Made by a program: the position numbers and the translations under genes | Source: Lachnospiraceae bacterium | Lineage (GTDB): Bacteria; Bacillota; Clostridia; Lachnospirales; Lachnospiraceae | Reading direction: 5' to 3' | Length of the DNA: 64,000 nucleotides | Assembly (NCBI GenBank): GCA_022792835.1 | Contig: JAAWBT010000005.1 | Location: forward strand, 34,841-98,840 | The notes under the pieces: generated by a model | What the model was told of the DNA's origin: nothing | The model's database searches: none | Seen by the model: the letters and a program-made list of their open reading frames with translations, nothing else | In this document: one piece after another, positions 1 to 8,178 of the stretch | How the letters are laid out: every line of letters starts with the position of its first letter | Numbering within the stretch: position 1 is the stretch's first letter

Positions 1-241
1 CCAGCATGGAAGCCACATTGTCTAACAGGGGGAAGAACACCGGCGTCCTGGCCCCGGACTGTTTATCCCACCCCACCACGCCCACACCGCCCATGCAGCC
101 CGGCGGAATGGCAAAAATCGTGTCAGGCCCCAGTACCTTCATACAGGTACGCAGCGTCAGCTCCACATTACAGCCCACGCAGGCAGAAATACCCGGGGAG
201 ATTTGGTCTTCATAAGCTGCCAGTTTATCAACTACGTTCAT
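1..241 (-). CDS. 2-oxoacid:ferredoxin oxidoreductase, beta subunit (partial, N-terminus only)
   Basis: The first 80 residues of the thiamine-diphosphate-binding beta subunit are visible; the rest lies beyond the left edge. In this family the beta subunit carries TPP and a 4Fe-4S cluster and decarboxylates a 2-oxoacid, passing electrons to ferredoxin. The visible part has the Cys pair ISACVGCNVEL and a third Cys in AIPPGCMGG, which fit cluster ligands of PorB/KorB-type proteins. The ATG at 241 follows a purine-rich ribosome site, 12 bases after the alpha-subunit stop, so it is the last visible gene of the gamma-delta-alpha-beta operon. The substrate (pyruvate, branched-chain or aryl 2-oxoacid) cannot be told from this fragment. 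Confidence 0.85.
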   Translation of the reverse strand, partial: MNVVDKLAAYEDQISPGISACVGCNVELTLRTCMKVLGPDTIFAIPPGCMGGVGVVGWDKQSGARTPVFFPLLDNVASML

Positions 242-253
242 CTTCTCTCCTCC

Positions 254-1447
254 TTACCTTCCTTTATCCTCGCGGTTTAACCACACAGCGGCATGGCATA
301 CGGTATCCTCTGCATGGTTCATCACCTCGTCAATGGCATAATGGATATGTGCTGCCGTTACATCCTCGCCGCCAAGGCCGGCGATAAAGGGAATGTTCGG
401 CACAAAAGCCGCCGCGCGGTTCATGGAGGCGCACACTTCTTCGTAGATAATTCCTGTATTCCACCCAAAGGACACATTGCGGTCAATCACTCCGAAAGCT
501 TTCCGCCCCGTAAGCGCCCTGGCCACCTGCTCTGCGGGGAAGGGACGGACCATACGGATTTTCAGCAGCCCCACCTTTTTTCCCGCTCTCCTTGCCTCGT
601 CCACACAGTCCTTCGCCACACCGGTCATGGAGCCCATGGTCACCATCACATAGTCCGCGTCGTCACAGCAGTATTCCTCCACAGCGCCACCGTAGCTGCG
701 GCCAAAACGCTCACCGAATTCTTGGTCCACCGCTTCCAGAAGTTTCAGGGCATTTTGCTGCCCCATCATGTGTTTCAGACGATATTCCGTCAGCAGATAG
801 CCGTTGGTCAAAGGGTCAACCGCCATAGGCCGCTTGGGATCCAGAATAATGTGCTCCGGCGCATATCCAGGCAGAAATGCGTCCACGCTCTCCTGGTCCG
901 GAATCTCCACCCGCTCAGACATGTGAGACAGATAGAAGCCGTCAAAGCAGACATTGATGGGAAGCAGTACGTCTTTATCTTCCGCGATGCGGTAAGCCAT
1001 GATGAGGGTATCCAGAATTTCCTGATTATCCTCCACATAAATCTGCAGCCAGCCGGCATCCCGCACGGTCAGACTGTCCTGGGGCCCGCCCCAGAGTGTC
1101 TGGGGAGAGATCATCTCCCGGTTGGCCACAGCCATCACAATGGGCAGCCGCAGAGTGGAAGCGCGGAAATAGGGCTCATACATCAGGGCCAGCCCCTGAG
1201 ATGCCGTGGCCGTAAACACACGGGAGCCGGCCAGTGACGCGCCGGTGCACACGCTCATGGCAGAAAGCTCGCTTTCCACCTCGCTCACAGAGCTTCCCAG
1301 CCTGCCGCCGGTCACAAAATCAGCCAGGTATTCCACAATGGGCGTCTGGGGGGTAATGGGGTAGGCCGCAATAATATCCGGCCGACAAAGACAGGCGCCG
1401 ATGGCTGCCGCCATATTGCCATTGATCACTTTCACCTCTGACATCAT
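254..1447 (-). CDS. 2-oxoacid:ferredoxin oxidoreductase, alpha subunit
   Basis: This is the 397-residue alpha subunit of a four-subunit 2-oxoacid:ferredoxin oxidoreductase, which makes acyl-CoA, CO2 and reduced ferredoxin in the cytoplasm. The N-terminal pyrimidine-binding domain shows AAYPITPQTPIVEYLADF, a hallmark of PorA/KorA proteins, followed by ESELSAMSVCTGASLAGSRV and GLALMYEP. The start overlaps the delta-subunit stop by a few bases and has two adjacent ATG codons; either could serve. Length and order match archaeal and clostridial Por/Vor operons. I cannot assign the substrate from sequence alone. Because an ADP-forming acyl-CoA synthetase lies directly upstream, the product acyl-CoA is probably used for substrate-level ATP formation. 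Confidence 0.9.
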   Translation of the reverse strand: MMSEVKVINGNMAAAIGACLCRPDIIAAYPITPQTPIVEYLADFVTGGRLGSSVSEVESELSAMSVCTGASLAGSRVFTATASQGLALMYEPYFRASTLRLPIVMAVANREMISPQTLWGGPQDSLTVRDAGWLQIYVEDNQEILDTLIMAYRIAEDKDVLLPINVCFDGFYLSHMSERVEIPDQESVDAFLPGYAPEHIILDPKRPMAVDPLTNGYLLTEYRLKHMMGQQNALKLLEAVDQEFGERFGRSYGGAVEEYCCDDADYVMVTMGSMTGVAKDCVDEARRAGKKVGLLKIRMVRPFPAEQVARALTGRKAFGVIDRNVSFGWNTGIIYEEVCASMNRAAAFVPNIPFIAGLGGEDVTAAHIHYAIDEVMNHAEDTVCHAAVWLNREDKGR

Positions 1448-1716
1448 TCATCCTCCTTTACCGCCGCCATGGAAATGGCCTTCTTCTTACATTCATGGGC
1501 GCAGATGCCGCACCCTTTACAGTAGTCATAGCAGATTTCAAAGCTGCCGTCCTCATTTTTCTTTACGGAATTCACCGGACAATATAACAGGCACATCCCG
1601 CAGCGAACGCATTTTTCCACATCCATGACCGGTTTTCTGGTGCGCCATTTTCCGGTCTCGACGATCTTCAGTCCCTCCGGTCCGATGGGAACGATATAAT
1701 CACTGACAAATTTCAT
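1444..1716 (-). CDS. 2-oxoacid:ferredoxin oxidoreductase, delta subunit (ferredoxin-like)
   Basis: This is a 90-residue small iron-sulfur subunit with two 4Fe-4S motifs, CVRCGMCLLYCP and CKGCGICAHECKKKAI. It relays electrons from the catalytic subunits to external ferredoxin. An in-frame ATG lies 30 codons upstream, but the one at 1716 is chosen because it follows AAGGAGGG at good spacing and begins the usual PorD sequence. It sits between the gamma and alpha genes and overlaps the alpha start, so translation is probably coupled. Separate small PorD-type subunits are typical of four-subunit enzymes; single-chain clostridial pyruvate:ferredoxin oxidoreductases have this domain fused. Confidence 0.9.
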   Translation of the reverse strand: MKFVSDYIVPIGPEGLKIVETGKWRTRKPVMDVEKCVRCGMCLLYCPVNSVKKNEDGSFEICYDYCKGCGICAHECKKKAISMAAVKEDE

Positions 1717-1726
1717 GGTGCCCTCC

Positions 1727-2272
1727 TTATTCAAACATAACGATCCTTGCTTCTTTGTATCCGCAGCGAAAGGCTTCCACGTTTTTCGCACCGAACACTT
1801 CTTCAACCACCTGTTCTACCCTCTCCTTCTCCACCCATCCGGTCGCCCGGACAAAGGCCCCAAGCATAATGGTATTTGGAATCGGACGTCCCAGCAGATT
1901 TAAGGCAATGGCAGTGGCGTCCAGGTAAGCTAGGCACCTGACATCCGGACTTTTCACCACGTCCTTTGGATCCTCCTGCCTGGTATTTAAAATCACGAAG
2001 GAGTCTTTTTTCAGTCCTTCAAATACCGGTGTGGATAGGAGCAGACTGGGATCCTGGATAATCACACAGTCCGGGCTGTACACCTGGTTTTTCGCGCGGA
2101 TCTTCTGGTCTCCCAGGCGGACATAGGAGGCCACCGGAGCCCCCTGCCGTTCAAATCCGAAAAAGGGCATGGAATTGCCGTATTTTCCTGCCGCCACAGC
2201 AGCCCTAACCAGCAGTTCTCCGGCCTTCACTGTTCCCATTCCTCCAATTCCGTGGAGTCTGATTTCTTTCAT
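1727..2272 (-). CDS. 2-oxoacid:ferredoxin oxidoreductase, gamma subunit
   Basis: This 181-residue gamma subunit belongs to the same oxidoreductase; the family contacts CoA through this domain. Visible hallmarks are the N-terminal GIGGMGTVKAGELLVRAA and the FGFERQGAPVASYVR stretch, as in PorC/KorC proteins. It is the first of the four subunit genes after the acyl-CoA synthetase beta gene, and the delta gene follows within about 10 bases. The order gamma-delta-alpha-beta is the usual one for four-subunit Por/Vor operons. No oddities are seen. Aryl- or branched-chain-specific versions share this fold, so the substrate is left open. Confidence 0.88.
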   Translation of the reverse strand: MKEIRLHGIGGMGTVKAGELLVRAAVAAGKYGNSMPFFGFERQGAPVASYVRLGDQKIRAKNQVYSPDCVIIQDPSLLLSTPVFEGLKKDSFVILNTRQEDPKDVVKSPDVRCLAYLDATAIALNLLGRPIPNTIMLGAFVRATGWVEKERVEQVVEEVFGAKNVEAFRCGYKEARIVMFE

Positions 2273-2289
2273 GCAACATATCCTCCTCT

Positions 2290-2958
2290 CTATTCATTAA
2301 CCACGACCATCGCGTCCACACCCACTGCTTTTTTTCCGTCTCCAAACAATACGAACGGGTTGACATCAATCTCAGCAATCTCTGGGTGTTCCGAAACCAG
2401 CCTGGACAGGCAAAGCAGGGCCTCAATCAGCTCCTCTCTGTCATATTGCACGCCCCGCAGGCCCTCCCGGTAAATTTTCTCCAAGGGTGTTTCCTCAATC
2501 ATCTGTTTTGCATCCTGCCGGTCAATGGGAAGCATACGCAGAGAAACCGCCTGCAACAGCTCCACATAAATCCCTCCCAGCCCCACCATGATGACCGGGC
2601 CGAACTGGGAATCCGTGCTGACGCCAAGGAGTACCTCAAACCCTCTCGGAAGCATCTGCTGCACCAGGACTCCCTGGATGTTGGCCTCCGGCGCGCCGGC
2701 TTTTGCATTGGCAAGAATTTCTTCATAAGCCTCAGACATTTCTGCCACACTGTTGATCTGCAGACGCACACAGCCCAGATCTGTTTTATGCTGAATATCG
2801 TCGGAGAGAATTTTCATAGCCACAGGAAATCCCAATTTTTTTGCTGTCTCTGTCAGTACCATCTCTTCCCCCAAGGTCAACACCACCGATTGAACCACAG
2901 GAATCCCATACTGGCTTAACAGCCGTCCGCTTTCCAGCTCATTCAATACCCTTCCCAT
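2290..2958 (-). CDS. ADP-forming acyl-CoA synthetase, beta (ATP-grasp) subunit
   Basis: This 222-residue protein matches the separate beta subunit of ADP-forming acetyl/acyl-CoA synthetases, which convert acyl-CoA + ADP + Pi to acid + ATP + CoA. Visible signatures are GFPVAMKILSDDIQHKTDLG in the N-terminal ATP-grasp part, then GPVIMVGLGGIYVELLQ and EIDVNPF near the C-terminus. It starts 1 base after the alpha-subunit stop region. Split alpha/beta enzymes are known in Archaea; many bacteria have the two fused. The tandem with a 2-oxoacid:ferredoxin oxidoreductase makes a classic ATP-yielding module for 2-oxoacid fermentation; that physiological role is inference from context. Confidence 0.88.
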   Translation of the reverse strand: MGRVLNELESGRLLSQYGIPVVQSVVLTLGEEMVLTETAKKLGFPVAMKILSDDIQHKTDLGCVRLQINSVAEMSEAYEEILANAKAGAPEANIQGVLVQQMLPRGFEVLLGVSTDSQFGPVIMVGLGGIYVELLQAVSLRMLPIDRQDAKQMIEETPLEKIYREGLRGVQYDREELIEALLCLSRLVSEHPEIAEIDVNPFVLFGDGKKAVGVDAMVVVNE

Positions 2959-2959
2959 A

Positions 2960-4393
2960 TCAAACCCCCTGTTCCCTCAAATATGCCCCGTACCGGCAAA
3001 GGTTCTTTGCCGCCAACACTGCCTTGTCCGGCGTATTAAAGGTACAGAGCCCGTTTTGTTCCATGATCGCCCGCGCCTCTTTTGTGTATGCACCGGCCAT
3101 TACGCAGTAGTAGACCGGTTTGCGCTTCCCGACCGGAATGGATTTCTCCACAGCCACAAGGGCTTCTGCCAGCTCCTTTTGGGGCAGGAATGTGGGTACC
3201 ACCGTGATGAACACCACCCCGTCCACGTTGTCGTCTTCCAGAACCACCCGCAGGCCGTCCGCATGATTTTCAGGAGAGGCAGAGGCTGTGATATCTGCGT
3301 AACCCTCCGGATGGCAGATATTGGACATGGGCAGCTCACAGGCCCTTAATTTTTCCTTTGTCTCCTCCGATACCACCGGCATGTGCAGAGCCGGCCAGGC
3401 GGCAATGGCATCCGTACAGTAGATGCCGGGACCTCCGGCCTGGGTGTAGAGGAAGAGATTGTTTCCCCCTGGTACTGGAAGCCGGTCAAATGCCTGTAAG
3501 GTGTCAATCAGCTCATCAATGGTCTCCACCCGCACCACACCGGTCTGCTGGAACATGGCATCATACACTCTGTCGGAGCCTGCCATGGAGCCAGTATGGG
3601 AATTGGCCGCCGCACTGCCCAAATCGCTGCGTCCCACCTTTAACACTACCACCGGCTTTTTCTTTGTCAATCTGCGGAAGGTTTCTGCCAGTTTCTTGCC
3701 GTCGTGGTAGCCCTCCATGTACAGGCCGATCACCTTCGTGGTATCGTCTTCCGCCAGATATTCCAGCAGATCCACAAAATCCACATCCGCCATGTTCCCG
3801 ATAGAAATAAACTTGTTGTATAGTACCGGAACCACCCGCGCCGCGCCTTCCATCAGCACGGAACAGGCCAGCGCCCCGCTCTGGGAGAGGAAGGTTATCC
3901 CTGTGGGCTCTCCAAAAGCCTCAAAGGGGACGCCGGTGTCCACAAATGTGGTGTCCACCAGGCTCCGGTTATCAATCACGCCAATACAGTTCGGCCCCAC
4001 CACACGGATGCCGTGACGCTTCGCACTGTCCATCAGGCGCTTCTGTCGGTCAATCCCCTCCGCAGTTTTTGTCTCTGCATAGTCTGCGGCCGCACAGACG
4101 ATGACCTTCACATCCCCTTTCTCCTCCATACGGGCATCCAGATCATCCATCACGGAATAAATCAGCCGCGCGGGCATGATAAACACCACCATGTCCACAT
4201 GCCCTTCAATGGCTTTTAATGACGGGTAACAGGGATATTCCAAAATTTCTTTTTCCTTCGGATTGATGGGGTAGACCTTTCCCGGATATCTTTTCTCCCG
4301 CATGTTCCTAAGAGCCACGTAACCGGCCTTGGCCGGATTGGCCGAAGCCCCTAAAACGGCGATCCCGTCCGGTCGGAATAATTGATCCAGCAT
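2960..4393 (-). CDS. ADP-forming acyl-CoA synthetase, alpha (CoA-binding) subunit
   Basis: This 477-residue protein has the CoA-binding Rossmann domain at the N-terminus (FRPDGIAVLGASANPAKAG), then the succinyl-CoA-ligase-like part (TFLSQSGALACSVL) and the SHTGSMAGSD segment that holds the phosphorylated His in this family. It is the first gene of the leftward operon that continues into the beta subunit and the ferredoxin oxidoreductase. An upstream GTG at 4402 is in frame, but the ATG at 4393 sits five bases from AGGTGA and is preferred. The predicted promoter and a Crp/Fnr-type palindrome lie about 40-90 bp upstream, so the operon may be activated by the divergent regulator. Confidence 0.88.
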   Translation of the reverse strand: MLDQLFRPDGIAVLGASANPAKAGYVALRNMREKRYPGKVYPINPKEKEILEYPCYPSLKAIEGHVDMVVFIMPARLIYSVMDDLDARMEEKGDVKVIVCAAADYAETKTAEGIDRQKRLMDSAKRHGIRVVGPNCIGVIDNRSLVDTTFVDTGVPFEAFGEPTGITFLSQSGALACSVLMEGAARVVPVLYNKFISIGNMADVDFVDLLEYLAEDDTTKVIGLYMEGYHDGKKLAETFRRLTKKKPVVVLKVGRSDLGSAAANSHTGSMAGSDRVYDAMFQQTGVVRVETIDELIDTLQAFDRLPVPGGNNLFLYTQAGGPGIYCTDAIAAWPALHMPVVSEETKEKLRACELPMSNICHPEGYADITASASPENHADGLRVVLEDDNVDGVVFITVVPTFLPQKELAEALVAVEKSIPVGKRKPVYYCVMAGAYTKEARAIMEQNGLCTFNTPDKAVLAAKNLCRYGAYLREQGV

Positions 4394-4444
4394 ACCATTC
4401 ACCTCTTGCTTTTCTCTTTCTTTTCCATTGCTTCCTACAGTTTT

Positions 4445-4450
4445 ATTATG
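4445..4450 (-). promoter_or_regulatory. Predicted -10 box of the acd-por operon
   Basis: CATAAT read on the minus strand. There is no good -35 box at the proper distance. The expected start site near 4438 places the palindrome centre (4479.5) about 41.5 bp upstream, the usual place for a class II Crp/Fnr activator site. Inference from spacing only. Confidence 0.4.
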
Positions 4451-4471
4451 TTGGAAGCAACCTGGAAAATC

Positions 4472-4487
4472 TGTAAATCATTTGACA
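4472..4487. promoter_or_regulatory. Crp/Fnr-type operator palindrome (site 1)
   Basis: TGTAAATCATTTGACA is an inverted repeat of the form TGTAAA-N4-TTKACA with one mismatch. It lies between the acd-por operon and the Crp/Fnr regulator gene. Its right half contains the TTGACA -35 box of the regulator's own promoter, which would allow autorepression. The same palindrome without the mismatch is found at 11938-11953 in the microcompartment promoter region. Binding by this regulator is inferred. Confidence 0.55.
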
Positions 4488-4511
4488 AAACATCTATTTT
4501 TGTTATATATT
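4482..4511 (+). promoter_or_regulatory. Promoter of the Crp/Fnr-family regulator
   Basis: TTGACA (4482-4487) is followed 16 bases later by TATATA (4504-4509), or 18 bases later by TATATT (4506-4511). The -35 box overlaps the palindrome at 4472-4487. Confidence 0.6.
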
Positions 4512-4552
4512 TAAAAAGTCACGCAAATATCTGCCGGATTTGGAGTTTGGAG

Positions 4553-5269
4553 ATGAAAACAGACAGAAATGCCATGCCAATATTTGAAATCGACGATTCT
4601 CTGTGGCTCAACATGGAAGAGCTGGACTGGTCCTGTATCACAGACGGACTGACTCCCAAACATTACCGTCTGCGTGAAGAACTGTTTCACCAGGTGGAGA
4701 ATTTCCAGTACGTCTACATCTGCCGTTCCGGCCGCATCCAGCTGGATATCCTTGGCTCAAACGGCAACCGCCGCGTACTGTTTATCTGCAGTAAAAATTC
4801 TATTTTCGGAGAACTTTCTCTCTTTGACAAGCTCCCTTACAATTGTACGGCTACCGCCGTGACGGATTCTTATGTTTATGCAGTTCCTGCCGGTCATTTT
4901 TTAAAGCAGCTGGATTTGCATCCCAAGCTGGCGCTCAATATCCTCCGGGTACAGTCCACCAAGATCCGCCTGCTCACCACAGTCATCAAGCAGATGTCCT
5001 TCAACGATGCCACCTACCGTGTGGCCTATGTGCTGGCAAATCTGATTCAGGATTACTCCCGCCAGGTCAATAATAATACTGCCTACAAGCTGACTCTGAA
5101 ATATACCCACCAGGATGTAGCGGATCTCACCGGACTCTCACGGGTGTCGGTCTCCAATATCATCAGCCGTTTTCAAAATATGGGGATCCTGAAAAAAGAT
5201 CCCATCGACGGCTATATCACCATCCGCGATCCACAAAAGTTGTATGAATTTTTGAACGATTTCGCGTAA
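4553..5269 (+). CDS. Crp/Fnr-family transcriptional regulator
   Basis: This 238-residue regulator has an N-terminal cyclic-nucleotide-binding-like beta-roll (YVYICRSGRIQLDIL, SIFGELSLFDKLPYNCTATA) and a C-terminal winged helix-turn-helix (HQDVADLTGLSRVSVSNIIS). An open frame extends upstream, but the ATG at 4553 follows GGAGTTTGGAG and gives the normal family length. There is no Fnr-type N-terminal Cys cluster, so an iron-sulfur oxygen sensor is unlikely; the ligand is unknown. It is divergent from the acd-por operon and convergent with the microcompartment operon. Palindromes at 4472 and 11938 suggest it governs itself, acd-por, the microcompartment operon and the aminotransferase. Confidence 0.9.
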   Translation: MKTDRNAMPIFEIDDSLWLNMEELDWSCITDGLTPKHYRLREELFHQVENFQYVYICRSGRIQLDILGSNGNRRVLFICSKNSIFGELSLFDKLPYNCTATAVTDSYVYAVPAGHFLKQLDLHPKLALNILRVQSTKIRLLTTVIKQMSFNDATYRVAYVLANLIQDYSRQVNNNTAYKLTLKYTHQDVADLTGLSRVSVSNIISRFQNMGILKKDPIDGYITIRDPQKLYEFLNDFA

Positions 5270-5310
5270 AAAACCGGCAAAGCTTCAAGCTTCTTGCCGG
5301 TTTTCTTTTA
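5268..5310. terminator. Bidirectional terminator between regulator and microcompartment operon
   Basis: AAAACCGGCAA and TTGCCGGTTTT form an inverted repeat around an AGCTTCAAGCTTC centre, followed by a T-rich run on the plus strand and, read the other way, on the minus strand. It lies between the convergent stops. Confidence 0.8.
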
Positions 5311-6879
5311 TTTCATGCAGTGAGCCAACACGCTTCCTCCGGCCCCATCATCTGTCAGTCTGCCGTCCCAGGCCGCGATCCGTCCCCCTTTGATCGTCCC
5401 GCAGGGCCATCCCCTCAGTCTCTTTCCCTGAAAAACGGAAAAATCAGAACGACTCTGCAGACTCGCCGGCTCTGCCATGCGGCTTCGGTTCATGTCCACC
5501 AGCACGATATCTGCGTCTGATCCGGGCAGCAGTGTCCCTTTCTGTGGATAAATTCCAAAAATTCTGGCCGGGTTTTCTGTCATCAGTGGAATCAGCTTTT
5601 CAAGGGGAATTTCCTGGCGGAAAAATCCCTCATTCAGTACAGAGGCCAGATGGGTTCCCAGAGCTGGATAACCGGCAATTGCCGTCCCCATGCCCTCATG
5701 CACCTTTTTCTCCACACTGGAGATCGTGGTATTGTCCGTGCCGATGGTATCAATGATACCTGCCCGGATACCTTCCCAAAGTGCCTGTCGGCTCTCAGGG
5801 CTTCGGAAGGGAGGCAGCATCTTTCCGTATGCTCCCACGCCGCTGGACGTATCCAGTGAAAGATAGGGCGAGGTTGTCTCCACGTAAAGCTTGTCATGTT
5901 TCATGCGGTTTAAAGCTTTCATACTTTCCCCGGTGGAGGAATGGACAATGTAGGTACGCAGGCCCAGCTTCCGGGACAGATAAGCAGTCCTAATGACAGC
6001 CTCCCCCTCAGATATCTCCGGGTGGCTCTGTCCGAATTCAGCCAGTGTTTCCACAGGATGCTGAGCCATATCTTTTTCTGCATATTCCACAATCGAGGCA
6101 TTTTCTGCATGTACACAGAGAACCGGGTCCGCCTCCAGTGCCTTTAAGCATTCCATGGTCCGCACAATAAAGCCGTCCTCCTGATGAGGAAAGAGTCCCG
6201 GAATACCACACATGTACACCTTAAAAGAATTCATGCCGCAGGCGGAATACTGAGGAAGCTCTGCCAGCTGCGCTTCTTCCCGCAAAGTAAAATGCGGGAA
6301 CATATCCACCCGGGACAGGGAGGGAACCTTTTCTCGCAACATCTCTATAAGCGGAAGGTAACTGCCGCTTTGATTAAAAAAAGTGCCGATGGTGGTCACG
6401 CCTCCCAGAATTGCTGATCTGGTCTCACTGACCAGCTCCGTATCCAGGGGTGCAAACAGACCAAGGTGGGTGTGGGGATCAATGATACCTGGAAGCACAT
6501 AGAGTCCTCTCGCATCGATTTCCTGTCTGGCAGAGGGGGTCTGGCTGGTCAGAGAGACAATCTTTCCTTCTTTTACACAAATATTGGTCTTCAGACATCC
6601 CGCTTCCGGCAGCACTACAATCCCGTTTTTTATAATCAGATCACAGGAGGCTTTTGGTAGAATTGCCACAGAGCCGACAGGAGATGACGCCGGCGCCTTA
6701 GGCTTTGAAACCGGCAGGGCCGCCTCCTGTACTTCCTTTTTCCTCACCAGGCGGATCCCCTTTTGCTTCGCCGTCTCCCGCGCCAGATCGGTCAGCCTGT
6801 CATCCTCGCCCAACACGTATTCTGTCCCGCCCTGACGCCCTACCGCCATAATATCGTTCCTTGTAATAAATTTTTTCAA
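5308..6879 (-). CDS. Hydantoinase/dihydropyrimidinase-like amidohydrolase with N-terminal microcompartment module
   Basis: This is a 523-residue cyclic-amidohydrolase of the hydantoinase/dihydropyrimidinase/allantoinase group, which opens cyclic amides with a two-metal centre. The full ligand set is visible: H136 and H138 (GIIDPHTHLG), carboxylated-Lys candidate K220 (NSFKVYM), H257 (CVHAEN), H313 (YIVHSS) and D382 (GTDNTT). Residues 1-48 are extra and resemble the N-termini of EutQ and other BMC cargo (FITRNDI, then LTDLARETAKQKGI); a Pro/Ala linker follows. The start is TTG, overlapping the aldolase TGA; it is chosen because the N-terminal module matches that of the aldolase. The substrate is unknown; GTDNTT replaces the more usual GSDHAP. 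Confidence 0.85.
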   Translation of the reverse strand: MKKFITRNDIMAVGRQGGTEYVLGEDDRLTDLARETAKQKGIRLVRKKEVQEAALPVSKPKAPASSPVGSVAILPKASCDLIIKNGIVVLPEAGCLKTNICVKEGKIVSLTSQTPSARQEIDARGLYVLPGIIDPHTHLGLFAPLDTELVSETRSAILGGVTTIGTFFNQSGSYLPLIEMLREKVPSLSRVDMFPHFTLREEAQLAELPQYSACGMNSFKVYMCGIPGLFPHQEDGFIVRTMECLKALEADPVLCVHAENASIVEYAEKDMAQHPVETLAEFGQSHPEISEGEAVIRTAYLSRKLGLRTYIVHSSTGESMKALNRMKHDKLYVETTSPYLSLDTSSGVGAYGKMLPPFRSPESRQALWEGIRAGIIDTIGTDNTTISSVEKKVHEGMGTAIAGYPALGTHLASVLNEGFFRQEIPLEKLIPLMTENPARIFGIYPQKGTLLPGSDADIVLVDMNRSRMAEPASLQSRSDFSVFQGKRLRGWPCGTIKGGRIAAWDGRLTDDGAGGSVLAHCMK

Positions 6880-7901
6880 CTCTGCTCCTCAATCGCAGCA
6901 CGCAGTGCAGGCATCTCCCTTGAAACCGCAGCCCCCAGAATTGCCAGTTCAGAATTGACCAGGGCCATGTCAAACCCTTTTTCAAACCAAGACTGTGCCG
7001 CCTGGAAATTCCCCGCAAAAACACCAAGCCGCTTTCTGAGTGCTCTGGTTTTTTCACGGAGATACAAAATTGTATCTACCAGCTTCGGGTTCGTAAACTG
7101 CCCAAAGATCCCCATATCCATAGAAAGATCTCCTGGTCCCACAAAGAACATATCCACAAAATCGTCCGCTGCTTTTAAAATATCATCAATGTTTTCCACT
7201 GCCGCCACAGTTTCCAGCTGGATGACAATATTTGTCCTGCGGTTCATATCGCCGGAATCTGAAAGGCTGTCTCCATAGTCCCAGAGACGGGATGGGCCGA
7301 CTCCGCGCCTGCCCTTAGGCGGATAAAGGCTGAAAGAACGCAGACGCAGCACATCGTCTGCGGTTCGGATCTGTGGGATTAACAGCGCATCTGCGCCGAT
7401 GTCCAATGCGCCGGTCACACATTCATAGGTCAGCGTAGGAACGCGGACCATACCATAGGCAGGCGTGTGCCTGAGAGACTGCAGCATCTTCTGCACAGTC
7501 TCCAGATGCATGGCGTTATGTTCGCTGTCAATGCACACAAAATCAAAACCCAGATGCCCCACATATTCCGTCATCACCGGATGGGGAGTTCCCACAAAGG
7601 TACCCACCAGCTTTTTGGGAGAACAGATCACTTCTTTAAATAAAGGTTTCTGCCCTGTCCCGGCATATACGGCCGCACCGCCATAGCCGCCTGAGCCTGC
7701 CGGACGGCCCTCAATCCGTGGAGCCGCAGCCGTTTGGGTCTTGGAAGTTTCCTCTTCTCCGGTCACCACAATCTCCATCCCCAGCCGCTCCATCTCCTCC
7801 TGCGCCAGATCAGTCATCAAAGGCATCTCTGCCAAGAGGATTTGCTTCAGCCCCCTTTTACTGTACTCAAGAATCTCGTTTTTTGTCAGTATATTCTGCA
7901 T
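6876..7901 (-). CDS. HpcH/HpaI-family aldolase with N-terminal microcompartment module
   Basis: This 341-residue class II aldolase is of the HpaI type, which in known members cleaves 4-hydroxy-2-oxoacids to pyruvate plus an aldehyde using a divalent metal. Key residues are present: H128 (IDSEHNAM), R153 (VRVP), metal ligands E230 (IQLETVAAV) and D258 (GPGDLS), plus the YPPKGRRGVG loop. Residues 1-46 form an added module (ILTKNEI, then LMTDLAQEEMERLGMEIV) homologous to that of the next gene, followed by a Gly-rich linker to about residue 85. The ATG at 7901 follows GGTGAT; a TTG two codons earlier is possible. Aldehyde release would explain enclosure in a shell. Substrate unknown. Confidence 0.88.
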   Translation of the reverse strand: MQNILTKNEILEYSKRGLKQILLAEMPLMTDLAQEEMERLGMEIVVTGEEETSKTQTAAAPRIEGRPAGSGGYGGAAVYAGTGQKPLFKEVICSPKKLVGTFVGTPHPVMTEYVGHLGFDFVCIDSEHNAMHLETVQKMLQSLRHTPAYGMVRVPTLTYECVTGALDIGADALLIPQIRTADDVLRLRSFSLYPPKGRRGVGPSRLWDYGDSLSDSGDMNRRTNIVIQLETVAAVENIDDILKAADDFVDMFFVGPGDLSMDMGIFGQFTNPKLVDTILYLREKTRALRKRLGVFAGNFQAAQSWFEKGFDMALVNSELAILGAAVSREMPALRAAIEEQS

Positions 7902-7915
7902 AGACAATCACCGCC

Positions 7916-8176
7916 TTAATACAGCTTTTTCAAGCCTTCATCCGGTTTTGCGATTACATTCGTGCTGACTACTTTCCCGATGCGCTCCGCCGCATCTTCT
8001 GCCGCCTCTACGGCAGTGCGCACCGCGCCGATCTCTCCCTTGATGATCACTGCCACCATGCCTGCTCCTGTATTTTCTTTGCCAACCACTGCCACGTCTG
8101 CGGCCTTCAGCGCAGCATCCGCCGCCTCCACGGCCGGGACCAGGCCAAACACTTCAATATAGCCGTAAGAATCCAT
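7916..8176 (-). CDS. BMC-H shell protein (copy 1)
   Basis: An 86-residue single-domain hexameric shell protein of bacterial microcompartments, of the PduA/EutM type. Family signatures are GYIEVFGLVPAVEAADAALK at the N-terminus and GMVAVIIKGEIGAVRTAVEA, whose K-G-E-I-G segment lines the hexamer pore in known structures. It is the third of three adjacent BMC-H genes and lies 15 bases upstream of the aldolase. Length is normal for the family. Its acidic pore residue (KGEIG) differs from the RGDVG of copy 3, which hints at different pore chemistry. Confidence 0.97.
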   Translation of the reverse strand: MDSYGYIEVFGLVPAVEAADAALKAADVAVVGKENTGAGMVAVIIKGEIGAVRTAVEAAEDAAERIGKVVSTNVIAKPDEGLKKLY

Positions 8177-8178
8177 CT

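Noticed and set aside
293..1237. 314-codon plus-strand open frame
   Set aside because: Antisense to the oxidoreductase alpha subunit; His-rich mirror translation.
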